In this document: in pieces, positions 1-10,488 of the stretch
How positions within the stretch are numbered: the stretch's first letter is position 1
Layout: each line of letters starts with the position of its first letter
Assembly: GCA_040143965.1 (NCBI GenBank)
Contig: JASJQH010000163.1
Span: 1-23,618, forward strand
DNA: 23,618 bases
From: Basidiobolus ranarum
Lineage: Eukaryota; Basidiobolomycota; Basidiobolomycetes; Basidiobolales
Direction of reading: 5' to 3'
Position numbers and translations under genes: made by a program
The notes under the pieces: generated by a model
What the model was told of the DNA's origin: nothing
What the model saw: the letters and a program-made list of their open reading frames with translations, nothing else
Databases searched by the model: none

Positions 1-660
1 CTTTACTCCTCGGTGAAGCCAAGGCAACTGAGATCGCAAAGAAGAACTTGAGAAAAATCTATAAAGTATCGGGTTTGTTGTAATTATCGATCCTTGCATA
101 CCACCTCAATACCTGTTCTATTTCATTTTCTCTGATCATGTGCCTTAAACATATTTCATTTGCATTAATATATTTGTTGCACGAAAAAGCTCCCTTCGTC
201 AGTTTATAATCATGTTGTTGTAGTAGGGGAAATCTGACATACCAACGATTTAACAAAATGGAGCCATTGGTCTCCGGAATTTATTTAAAGACATACAATA
301 ATACCTCAGACTATGTAAATCGGTGCAGTACATGATGGCACTAGAGTCTAAAGAATCAATCTCCAGTGTGTGTAATTTGAGCCTGTTAAAGATGATTGAT
401 AATTAACATGTGATGAATTTGAAAGGTTAAGGAGATGGTCTTTGATTAGATTGCTCGGTAGGATGTCTCGTGCAAAATAATTACATGACAAAAGTGAGCA
501 ATTTCATTTTCTCGCGGAGCTCTTGTGAATTCAACCGCGTTACTCATGAGGAGGTGTCGTACTCTCCTTCGGTGGTATCAAACTTTATAATTTTTCAAAG
601 ATGTATAATCTCGGGGATAACGTATGATATTAGGCGAAATCGAAAATTTGTGAAAAAGTA
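1..660. other. gene-poor edge region
   Basis: No convincing gene. Positions 3-83 (+) are open from the window edge to a TAA and end with a lysine-rich tail (LRKIYKVSGLL), so they could be the last codons of a gene lying to the left; 26 codons are too few to decide. The other open frames here (59-256 on minus, 470-664 on plus) have no recognisable domain, signal or splice partner and look like chance. Confidence 0.4.
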
Positions 661-810
661 CTAAGAATATTCGGATTTACCAAAGTTCTGTGCTACTTTA
701 GTAGTTGCAGTTGCCATGTTTTTTGGTGCTAATTTGAAGTAGTCAACAACAAGAACGCTCAAGATCATTCGCCGTGGCGGCATACGGTTTACAGCACGAG
801 CCAAAGTCAT
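661..810 (-). CDS. possible small basic protein, 49 aa, unrecognised
   Basis: The minus strand has an ATG at 810 and a TAG at 661-663, giving 49 residues. It starts MTLARAVNRMPPRRMILSVL: Arg-rich, no acidic residues, then hydrophobic, resembling a mitochondrial presequence or a small inner-membrane protein. The frame stays open upstream to 828, directly after a TTTAG acceptor. An alternative is therefore a last exon (828-661) joined in phase 0 to an upstream exon ending at 872 (ending GRAPRNM), across an intron of only 43 nt. That is shorter than every other intron here, and no start codon was found for the upstream exon. I do not recognise the family. A small real gene is possible, but so is a chance frame. 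Confidence 0.28.
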   Translation of the reverse strand: MTLARAVNRMPPRRMILSVLVVDYFKLAPKNMATATTKVAQNFGKSEYS

Positions 811-887
811 CCCTGAAGCAATTAAATTCTAAAGAATAGATTATCTAATTCAAGATATCAGAGACTATTACCATGTTTCTTGGTGCT
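714..887. repeat. pair of 17-bp near-identical direct repeats
   Basis: Positions 714-730 and 871-887 read CCATGTTTYTTGGTGCT with one mismatch, 157 bp apart. On minus, the first copy encodes APKNM inside the candidate small protein. The second encodes APRNM at the end of the candidate upstream exon, abutting a possible GTAATA donor. It may be a trace of a small internal duplication or chance. Confidence 0.5.
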
Positions 888-954
888 CTTCCCTCTGGCT
901 TGGATCGGGAGATGTCCCTTTTTAAAAACCCATAACTAATGACGATGAAATTTG

Positions 955-1282
955 CAGGATACTTCTTGAAATGTTAACTATACAATAGAATATTCATTAT
1001 AACAAATGAAATGGTTTAGTTTATCATCTTAAATAAATCAAAATCAACAACATAAAAAGTTGGACAAATATGTTACAAACAAATAGAAACCGGATCTAAA
1101 TCTAGGAAATTGATGATTATGTCAAAATGGCGTAAAAGATACATGAGGATTAATGCTTGTGGATGAAGTGAAATTTGAATGGTTTCGTAGGAAACAAGGG
1201 GAAAAATAATAACAATTCTAATATTCAAGAATGTAAAGCACATACCTACAAGAAGGAAAGAAAAAGTATACAGGAACGTGCT
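955..1282. other. intergenic, nothing recognised
   Basis: AT-rich stretch downstream of the DOT1 stop codon. Stops are frequent in all frames. No poly(A) signal of the minus strand (TTTATT on plus) was seen close to the DOT1 stop. Confidence 0.5.
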
Positions 1283-4200
1283 CTACTTTCGAGATCGTGT
1301 GGTTCGTCGAATCGGTCCTTCAGTGGCGGCTTCTATTCCTCCATTCTCTTCAACTTGTCTCCAGAATTCGTAAAGTGGCTGGCGGTCGACAGTGTGAATG
1401 AAATATTCGCCTCCATTGTTCGTCCAGCTAACTGATTCACTCCAGTATGGATACCGTTGAACAGTTAAAATACTCTCAACGCTAGCAGCATTTCGAAGTG
1501 TGATTTTGTGATCGAGAGGAACATAACTTCTAAGCGTTATAATCTTAGTCCCTTCCTTTAAATCCAGAAAGAGTTGGAGAAGACGCTGATTAAGATCACT
1601 GTCGAAAGCATAGTTGTTGACCAGAACAACATCAACTCGTCGTAAAATGTCAACAATTTCGGGGGATTCTAGGAAGTCGCCATGAAGTATGTCAACATGT
1701 CCATGTGAAATATGGTAATAGCTAATAATTGTCTAAAAGTAAGCAAATAGCACATGAAAACACACTTGTATAATTGGTAAGAACTTACTTCATTCGAGCC
1801 TTAAACTCCTTTAGTTGGAGTTTGGCAAGGCGAGCAGGAATATCCATGATTTCAATCCCATGCGACTCGCATCCAGTCTGGGCGGCGACTTGCAATACTA
1901 CATTCCCTATACCACAACCCATGTCGAGGAAAACATGGTTGGATTGAATTCCAGTCCTCTCAATGAATTCTGATATTAAAATCGGGTTGATTTCACCATA
2001 TACTTGGTTAGAGAAAGCTATAAAACGCAATTCGTCAATACTTTACCTGACAAAATTGATTGATTTAATCTTAGCGTACCTTCATATTCTTTAAGACTGT
2101 CAGCTTGTGGAGCAACAGTTCGACTATATACTTGATATAAAATATGGTTGCTAAGCTCGATTGAAGGAACTTTAATTCGCTTAGCACATGCTTGTATTTG
2201 ACCAGACTCTTTGAACTTTCGCATCAATACGTTAAAATCGCGAACAGCCGACACAAATTCTAAACCCTCTTTTCTATTCCTAGCCTTCTTAAGATTACGA
2301 ATTATACCTTCCTTTTCGTCACCAAAGTGAGAAGCCAGATTCTCAGAAAGCATCTGTTCCACAATCACCTCAACTGTAGAAATGAGATCAGTAATGGGGT
2401 TATATTCCTCTTTATCCTCTTCGTCACGAGTTCCTGGTTTAATAGGAATCATCAATGGATAACTACAGAACGAGAAATAAGAAATGCTGAGCAATCGTGG
2501 ATAAATATAATATGGTATACTTACACTTCTTTTACACCTTCAGCAGGAAGTTCTAAAATAATTCTAGGGAATGAATTCTTCATTTTTGCTAAACTGTCAA
2601 AGCTCTTGTCTTTAAAGTCTAATGAAAGAAAAATTGTGTTAAAAACATGATCAGAAGATATACACATGTAGATCTTAGCATACATTTTCTGTACGTTTCA
2701 ATTGCATCTCGGACGGCCTTTTCAGCTCCACGTAACACTGGCAAGGACCTGGAGGTATCTTGGCTAGAAGGTTTTCGATTTGCTTTATATTGCTCGCTAG
2801 TAGATATGAGTTCTGAAGGTACTTGCAACTCATCTTTGCGTTCAGACTTAGGGATACTCTGTTTAGGCTTCAAAGTATCTCTTTTATACGATGTTACAGC
2901 TTTTTCTTCATGTAAGTCGGAATTGGGGGAAATCAAATGTCTTCTTTCTTTTTTTTCCACAATTGGTACGTTGGAATCGTTTTTAAAAGCTTGATCTTGC
3001 TTTATCTCCTGATCTTCACTAGGAGTCTCTAATAAAGGACTGCCAGCAGAGCTGAGTGATGCTGAGTGACGTCTTACACCGTTGAGATGTAATTGAGTGT
3101 CGGAATCCTGTCTTTTAGTGTCATCATACTCGGTCGAAACTATAGAAGGTGACTTATTTCCTTTCCAATCAACAGTTTCTCTCTGCTTGTCGCCTTCAAC
3201 ATTTGCTACAATGTTTCCGTAGGTAGAACTTTCAACAATGGAGATGTGCGAGTTGGATGAAGTTGTTTTATCATGCTCAGATGAAGATTCATGGGGTGAA
3301 GGTATCGTATCACCTATTGATGCATTGAGTGTTGTGGCTTCAGTTTTCGAGGAATCTTCGTCTGGTATCGAGCTTACAAGCGCTCCTTTAGCTTCACATG
3401 ACGAAATGGCTAGTTTTGATTCAATAGGACCGAATGAAGCATCATTCTCCCCTATCTGACTCGCTAACTCATCGAAGTTTTGTTGTGAAACTTCCGATTG
3501 AGTAATAGAAGACTCCTCTAGCAAAGGAGTTATTAGGTCTTGTTCCGTTGAACTGACCTCCAATGTAGAAATCGGTTTCTCCACAAAGCTAATTGGGGGC
3601 TGTGTTTGGTTTGTTAAGGCTCCAGGATTTGACTTGGTTAAGTCTGTGCTAGATGTTCTTTCTTGAGAGTGACATACTTTAGGAAGAGACTCTGCGCCAC
3701 TCGAGGAGGTTTCTCCTATATCATTAACATGCTCACAATTTGTTTCGGTGGTTTTACTGTTTTCTCGCGTATTTTGAACTTTACTCTCGTCAGGCGTTGA
3801 TACATTATCGCTCCCTCTTTCATAAATTTTCCCTTCATCTGATTCGCGAATGACTCTCCTTAGCTTGTCTTTAGACGAGATATTATCTTCGATATTACGC
3901 TTGGATTTGTTAGGGGGTTTGGGAATATTTTCATCGCGAACAGTATCCACAGGATCGGGAAGTCGTGATGTAGAGTAATCACTATCTCTTGTAGATGTAC
4001 TGTATCTCTTAACTCGTGATTGCGGCGTCTTCTCTTTGCTTTCATTCTTCAGAGGCTGCAGAACCTCCACAAGTTTTTTCTTGACTACGACTTTGTATTG
4101 ATCTTTTCGATTAAAATAGGCAGCAAGTGGATCTTCACGAGATATGTTAACTGGGGAAACTACTTGCGTAAAAGTTTTGATCTCAGTAACAACTTTTTGT

Positions 4201-4976
4201 TTGGGTGACTCAAGTTTTTGCTTCAATATGGTAGGACTTTCAGACCTTTCTGGTCGATTCGTTGGCTGTACCGTATTTCTCCTGGAAGGGGTGGGCGATT
4301 TAGTAACTCTAGTATTGAGAGTTCGATCATCTACATTTGCTCTCTGCTTCGAAATTGTGTTCCTTCCTGGTATGTCTTCCTGTTTATTGGAAATACTTTT
4401 GGAAGTGACGCCTAGGCGAAAACTACGTTCGTGACGCGACCGCTTGGCGTCAATTAAGTCCTTGGTTTCAGCTACAGAGGGGGATCTTTCGGCGCGCTTC
4501 AATTTGGGTGATTTCTCAAGTGGCACCAGAAACTTTTGCTTTTTGTCAAGACTTGAGGTATTCCGATGAGGTATAGAGCTAGCTGGCTTACTCTTGAAAT
4601 ATACTCCACTTTTTGAAGAGTCGTGTAAAGAAATGGGGAGCTCAGTGGAGTGGTTCTTTTTAATGTGGTGCTTAGGAGAACTTCTCTTAGACTCGAAGCT
4701 TAAACTTGATCTCTCAATCTCAGGCTTAGGTCGTCTCTCAGGTGTGAAAGTTTCAGAGGAATTAGAAGGTGATGCTTCTATAGATTGGATTGCATAAGCT
4801 TCTTTAGAGTTTGCATTCGGGTTCTTTGAAGAGAGCTTGTTTGATGGGTTTAACCCAAGAGAATTCATAAATTTATTATATGCAGAGTCTACATTCTTGG
4901 AAGCGTTAGTAAAGGAAGTATTCCCTTTTTTATTAAAATCGTTCGGTTTCATATAGGCTTCTTTCACGGCGTTCAT
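1283..4976 (-). CDS. DOT1: DOT1-type histone H3 Lys79 methyltransferase
   Basis: Dot1 is the non-SET enzyme that methylates histone H3 Lys79 in the nucleus using S-adenosylmethionine. Exons on minus: 4976-2684, 2618-2525, 2462-2080, 2017-1789, 1721-1283; introns 62-67 nt; exactly 1145 codons plus TAG. Residues 1-764 are a Ser/Thr/Lys-rich, low-complexity, probably disordered tail. The catalytic fold starts near 780. YPLMIPIKPG (797) is the family's entry strand. AFSNQVYGE (924-932) is the D1-loop motif. DMGCGIGNVVLQ (955-966) is SAM motif I (usual DLGSGVG). E979 is the acidic residue expected to hold the SAM ribose. GDFLESP is at 1014-1020. NNYAF (1035-1039) matches the active-site NN[FY]AF, and VSWT is at 1097-1100. 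The start is the first ATG of the frame. The unusual points are the very long N-terminal tail and Cys for Ser in motif I. All key motifs are present, so the gene looks functional. Exon ends are by-eye calls but fit phase and family. Confidence 0.95.
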
Positions 4977-7088
4977 ATCACAGTAAATACATGAAGGGTG
5001 TGTTGAGGTTCAGAGAAGTGGACAAGGTGAAAGAAGTATAAGTACAGAATTTACAATTAAGAGATCTCTAATCACTAATAAACTGATTAAATTACTCCAA
5101 GGATAGCCTATCAAATGAATGATGAAATTTTGACTAGAGAACATTATCGAAATCACAGAATTCCTTAATTAGACGATCTGAGCATTGAACCATGTTTTAT
5201 CGAAGGCCTCCTTATTTACTCTGCTGTGTACTGCCGCAATCCCCTTTAATTTCAAACGTGCCACAATCGTTCGAATATGGATAATTCTAACCATCAATCG
5301 TTGGTCAAACGGCTCTTGCACTTTATAGTGAAGAGCCTGTGTTGGTCAAAGAAGTAAGCGATAGATTCTCAAGAAGTATCAATTGTTTAGCAGCCGTCCA
5401 TCAAATATTTGCATATTAAATCAATAGTCACAGAGCATCAATGCCAGTCCTATCTTCGTCATGTATAGTGGGTTATCGTCCCTGTAAAATTTTGGGTGTC
5501 AACAGATTACTTTGTCCAGTTACGTCTCAAACAGTGTTCACTTCTGATCTACGAATATTTAGTCATAGTAGGGCGATCTTGTGTTAAATATTTCTATAGT
5601 GTACACTGGTATATTAGAAATGTAACTGACCAACTGGATTTGGTAGTTTGCCCCGGGTCACTTTTAGAATGAGGTGAGATCATGCAAATTTACATGAGTC
5701 ATTATTGTAAAAAGCCATTGTAGCTATATATTCATGGTTATTTCAACTCCAATCGATAAGACCAAACGCGTCCTTGGTTGGCTTGTACTTTTATACACAG
5801 CACTGGTTCTAAGCTCCTAGAGACGCCAGTATTTACTTATTTACTACATAATTCCAAGCTATGTTGAACGGTTATTATAAGTAGATCACTGCGTGTCGGT
5901 TTTATTAAAACCCTAAACGGACTAGGATAAGAATAACTAAGATAAGAGATGATCTGACTGTTCTTTAAGTCATCAAACCTTATGCCAATTGTAGCTAACT
6001 TCAAAGATATCGCAAATGGAACATCCTTCCCCACTGTAGACTCTACTGTATATATGTGAGTTGCCGTAGTTCAATATAAGTAATAGTTTCATTAAGGTGG
6101 AAGAGCTAAGGTGATTCAGAATCTTAGAAGACTAGATGAGGTGCATGCCTTAACTTGGTGCGAGAAACAAGGCATACGAACGTTAGCGAGCATATTTCAT
6201 ATTGTTAAGGATTCTCTTGAATGTACAAAATAGGTATGGATGGTGAATGGTCCAGAAGACGGGGAGATTTACTGAAGAAGCTATAAGCAAGACTTCAAAG
6301 CACATAGAATGACACCAATCACACTAGTGTGTTTACCAACAAAATTGCAGTGGATATTTGATGAAGCAATATCAAAATAGCATCACTAATTCGTAAAATT
6401 GACGATTATTTGAGTGCCAATGATTTTGACTGATCATTATTAAAAATGGCTCAGAGTTCACGAGAAGTCCATTATTGGTCTAATGATAAGGGAGTTTGAT
6501 TGGCCAGATTATTAATAATCCAATGGACAAGTGCGCGGTTGACCGAAGTTGCTCCACCGGTAACATTCAGCTTGGATTGTATCGATAGGCTTGGATATAG
6601 CCAAAGTGATTCTGGTCTTAGCCACACCATATATCTGCCCATCCTTTGCACGTGACATTATGGAGTTTAGTAGGGTGGCATTTGTTTGTAATACAAATTC
6701 AAACAAATAGTTTCCGACACTCTGGTTATCACAACATATGTCTGCTAGACCCCTCAATGTAACTGCTCTCGTTACGTTGTTTTCTTTCACGGGATTTAGT
6801 GCACCAACAGTTCATAAGATTTGACCGTTTATTAGAAAGGTGTTAAGAGAGATATATCTTTACCAACAAATACCTTCTTCAGCAGCTATAATGGTTCCAG
6901 AATTGGGAATAAACCCATCAATGATCTCATAAATTAAGATATTGAGTGCTAATCAGTTACTTAATTGGAGCTGTGTTCATCTTATTGTTGCAGCCATTAT
7001 AAACCAGGGAAGGTTCCCACGGCAAAATCATATAAATTCCAACATCTCTTGGAAAATCTGTTTGTTACATTTACTATTCTCTGCTTCA
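4977..7088. other. long gene-poor region
   Basis: About 2.1 kb between the DOT1 start and the YOP1-like start. No domain, tRNA or element ends recognised. The longest open stretch is on minus, about 6817-6512, 101 sense codons bounded upstream by a TGA. Its residues (for example NVTRAVTLRGLADICCDNQ) look protein-like but match no family I know, and it lacks an ATG near its start. A minus-strand stretch at about 6945-6870 (reading IIDGFIPNSGTIIAAEEG) could be an upstream piece, but no good acceptor joins the two. It may be a decayed gene or chance. The near ends presumably hold the DOT1 promoter and the YOP1-like 5' leader. Confidence 0.4.
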
Positions 7089-7675
7089 ATGGAGAAAGTT
7101 CGGAACTATCAAACCCAGCTCGATAAAGAGCTTTCCAAGAACTCTATCTTTCAACAAGCGGAGAGAAAGACTGGAATCCATAAAATCTAAATTGCTGTTG
7201 GCTTTGGCGGCCTCTTCCTACTTTCCGTTTTCTTTAACGTCGGTGGCTCACTTCTTACCAATCTAGTAGGTTGGGTTTACCCTGGTGCGTTCTTACTAAA
7301 TCGATACAAGAGTTTCGATTCTAAATTTAATATTGACATTTATTTAATTTATTAGCCTATGCATCTTTCAAAGCCATCGAGTCTCAATCTAAACAAGATG
7401 ATACACAGTGGCTTACCTACTGGACTGTTTATGGATTCGTTAGTATAGTTGAGTATTTCAGCCATGCTTTATTGTATTGGTTCCCTTTCTATTATCTCTT
7501 CAAGTTGAGTATCTTACTCTGGCTACTGCTCCCTCAATTCCAAGGAGCCGAGTACGTTTACAAATCTTTCCTTCGTCCGGTACTTTTGCAGCATGAGAGA
7601 CGCCTTGACGGATTGTTCGGAAATGGTACGGCTAAGGCCAATGCCACTATCAGTAATATAAACAAGGCCAAATGA
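7089..7675 (+). CDS. YOP1: YOP1/REEP5-like ER-shaping reticulon-homology protein, frame interrupted by TAA
   Basis: Yop1/DP1/REEP5 (TB2/DP1/HVA22) proteins insert wedge-like hairpins that curve tubular ER. Exons 7089-7284 and 7356-7675 (71-nt intron, GTGCGT...TTAG, phase 1) give 171 residues, close to the 180 of yeast Yop1. Residues 17-30 (NSIFQQAERKTGIH) correspond to yeast NRILQQLENKTNLP. NVGG follows, then VGWVYPAYASFKAIES at the exon junction, DDTQWLTYW, and a second hydrophobic hairpin (LLYWFPFYYLFKLSILLWLL) before PQFQGAEYVY and a short amphipathic tail. The whole family is represented in order, but codon 34 is TAA (7188-7190), where relatives have an aromatic residue (Tyr in yeast). 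No intron around it would remove it. Explanations are a recent null allele, a sequencing error, or readthrough. Family assignment is firm; whether it makes full-length protein is open. Confidence 0.88.
7285..7355 (+). other. intron of the YOP1-like gene
   Basis: GTGCGTTC donor and TTATTAG acceptor, with a TACTAA branch-like motif near 7296. It joins a split Ala codon (G|CC) in the conserved YPAYASF stretch, which fixes both ends. Confidence 0.8.
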
Positions 7676-8421
7676 ATCTGCTCTGCCAGTGTTGTTTTGA
7701 TCTTGACCACGCTAATACTGAAGTATGGATCACGAATTTGTCGCTAGATTAACAATAACATACTGACTTGGAATAATCGATTACTACCATTTCGTGTAGG
7801 ATAATTTCTGAACTTTCAGGCTACATTCTAAAATCATTCGTTCTAATACGAATTATTTCTACTATGTAGCGCTACAGTAAAATAAATTCGAAACAGCTCC
7901 CATCCTCATGGACATTCATATCATCTTAGTACTAGTTGGGTAGAATCCAAGTCAAAACCTGCTTTCTTATACTTGCCAACCCAGTGGTGGCAATTGCCCA
8001 GAAAAGGCAATTGAAACGATTGGTGTTTTCCTGGGGAAACTTGATGATATCAAGAAAATCCGTTACAATAGATCTTCACTTGATAAGAAATATCGTTAGG
8101 TACTAGAAAGTGAAGGAATCTATATGCACTACTAATCAAGAGAGGCCATGTTACTCCTGTCGTTTTCAATGAATCTTCAGACCTCCAATGGTCAATTTAT
8201 ACTATATACTATAATAATGAAGAGTAGTACACGCTTGTCGTAGTTCGTAAAGTAACTTTCTTAAAATCAATTTGGTGAAAATCGATGAATCATTAGCTAT
8301 ACATAAACATTTTTTTTTCGTCAAAGAAAAAAAAGTGGTCCCACTTATTCTAAACATGGACTGCATTTTTTGATATTGAATTAGAGGAATATACTACACT
8401 ATTTGGGCCTACTAGACGAAT
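7676..8421. other. intergenic with small hairpins
   Basis: No gene. An AATAAA at 7881-7886, 206 nt past the YOP1-like stop, could be its poly(A) signal. Positions 7991-8013 form a perfect 8-bp inverted repeat (CAATTGCC, 7-nt loop, GGCAATTG). Positions 8310-8334 have a T9 run facing an A8 run, followed by AAGTGG-TC-CCACTT at 8333-8346. The second group lies about 75-110 bp before the cyclin start and may only be promoter-type poly(dA:dT). Confidence 0.45.
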
Positions 8422-9571
8422 ATGACTTCACGTCCACTTCAATGGTACTTCAAGAAAGAAGAGCTTTGTAAAACTCCCTCTTCATTTGATGGTATATCGT
8501 ATGAGAAGGAGCTTACCGATCGTGCCAAAGGGTGTAACTTTATTTTGAGTGTTGGGATGTCACTGAAATTGTATGTTTATTCCTGTTATAGTAGAGTTTT
8601 TCCCTACTTTTTTTCGATAGCATCCATGAACTTACAAATGTTATTTTTTTCATCAAAGACCTCAAGCGACTCTAGCTACAGCAACAGTCTACTTTCATCG
8701 ATTTTATGTTCGTCATTCTTTAAAGGAGTTCCACTATTATGTACGTTTTGTCTCATTTGCTTCTCTATCGAGGTCATCACACTATATACATGCTAATTTG
8801 TTTTTTTAAATAGGATATCGGTGCTACCTGTATTTTATTGGCATCTAAAATTGAAGAAACTGGGCGCAAACTTCGAGATATTATTAATGTTTGTGCTCAA
8901 AAAGCTCAGAAAAATGACAAGCTTATCCTAGAAGAGGACTCAAAGGTAAATTTACAAACTATAGCATTATTGAGTGATTAGTTTCTGATCTTCCTGGTAG
9001 GAATTTTGGAGGTGGAGAGATACGATCTTGTTTAATGAAGAAATACTTTTGGAAGCTTTGTGCTTTGAGTTAGCTATTGAGCATCCGTACAGGATACTTC
9101 TAAGTCTAGTCAAAGAACTTCATGGTAGGTCAAGTTCAAATCTCTACAATATGCATACACAAACTTAAGTATATGTACTTATATAGGTTCTAAAAAACTC
9201 GCGCAAACTGCTTGGGCCTTTATCAATGACAGGTATAATATTATAGGATGCATATCGTTACTAGAATTTTAACTAAAGAAGCTCAATTATACCCTGTTAG
9301 CTTGCGGACCGTATTGTGTATTACCTATCCACCAAATATCATAGCTGCATCTGCTCTTTATGTAGCATCAAAGTTTTTGGAGGAAAATATGACTGCACTT
9401 GCTGGACGCAGCTGGTGGAAGCTGGTAGATGCAGATTTCAATGACATAGAAGGTATGTGAATGCTAACTACAGCGTATGGCAAAGCGACTAACATAAATA
9501 ATCAATCTACAGATGCATCTACACAACTACTAGATCAATACTCACAGTTACCCAGCCTTTGTCAAAAGTAA
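8422..9571 (+). CDS. cyclin K/T-type transcriptional cyclin
   Basis: C-type cyclins of the K/T/L group activate CDK9/CDK12-like kinases that phosphorylate the RNA polymerase II C-terminal domain (fission yeast Pch1, human cyclin K). Seven exons: 8422-8570, 8659-8740, 8814-8945, 9001-9124, 9185-9230, 9301-9452, 9513-9571. They sum to 248 codons with TAA; introns are 55-88 nt. The protein starts MTSRPLQWYFKKEEL, matching the WYFxKEEL opening of the family. It continues with KELTDRAKGCNFI, LPQATLATATVYFHRFYVRH (box 1 helices), IGATCILLASKIEETGRKLRDII, then ELAIEHPYRILLSLVKEL, QTAWAFINDSLRT, PPNIIAASALYVASKFL (box 2) and RSWWKLVDADFNDIE. At 247 aa it is little more than the paired cyclin boxes; human cyclin K carries a long Pro-rich tail. 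It is closest to cyclin K among those I can recall; cyclin T or L is less likely. Confidence 0.92.
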
Positions 9572-10488
9572 ATTCAGCGATACATGTTGAGTATTTGACT
9601 CCTTTGAATTGTAATATATCACCGTCTCGCCCGCAATCTCTTATTCTATTTACCTTATACATTCCTTTCATGTTTCGTGGGATAATCATGTAATTTATCT
9701 AAGATTAAAATCAATAGATGTTTTGACATATTTGAATTCTATTTCTATTTATTGGTTGCTTGTAAGGACTCAGCAGATATGTAGAACGTTAGAATAACAA
9801 CACCCATCACTGAGGGAAAGAAATGAATTGAGCCAGTGAGATATTTTTTATGAGACAAATCTCACTACCCCTAAATTTCACCATCTAGATGTCTTTCTAG
9901 AGATCTATCAACTCCTCACCTAATTGGTCTCATCTTGGCATCCTCATATTGTATACATTTAGCAGCTACGTCTAACCGATTTGTCGATACTCTAGATTAT
10001 TAATATGCTACATGATCCAAAATGGTTTCAAAGTGACGCTTGGATGAATCATCAGATCGCTACATCCGAAACATTAATCATTAGTGATGAAACTCATATA
10101 CATTAGTAGATCACTTTGCTGGGTAGGATTGGGCTGGAGTAACAAACTCACTTTATTGACTGGAATTTCTGTTGAAAAATGAAACCCGCCTTTACTTCAA
10201 TATACTAAGCAAATACCCTTAACCATGAGATGATAGCGCACTGTGACTAGTGGGGAATTCCGGAGATAAATATTGAAACAAAGATAAGATCACTGTATTT
10301 GTACAAAGGGAACCACAAAAAGATTGAAACTAGATAGTCCTGGTGACAGGGTTTGAGGGAGGTGAGGGAAGTAAAATTTCATTTTCAAGTTTATGTACAT
10401 CAAGAACCATAATTGTAATGAGAAATAAAGAGAATGTATATGAAGTATTTTTCGATGGGAGAGAACAAATGTGTTGAATAGGGACAAA
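9572..10488. other. intergenic between convergent cyclin and nitrate reductase genes
   Basis: Both neighbours end here, so it holds two 3' flanks. Stops are frequent in all frames. The minus-strand frame at 10290-10487 is hydrophobic, AT-driven and unlike any family I know. Nothing else seen. Confidence 0.5.

Noticed and set aside
2327-4797. Plus-strand open frames across the DOT1 region
   Set aside because: They are shadows of the long Ser/Lys-rich DOT1 exon on the other strand, without domains.
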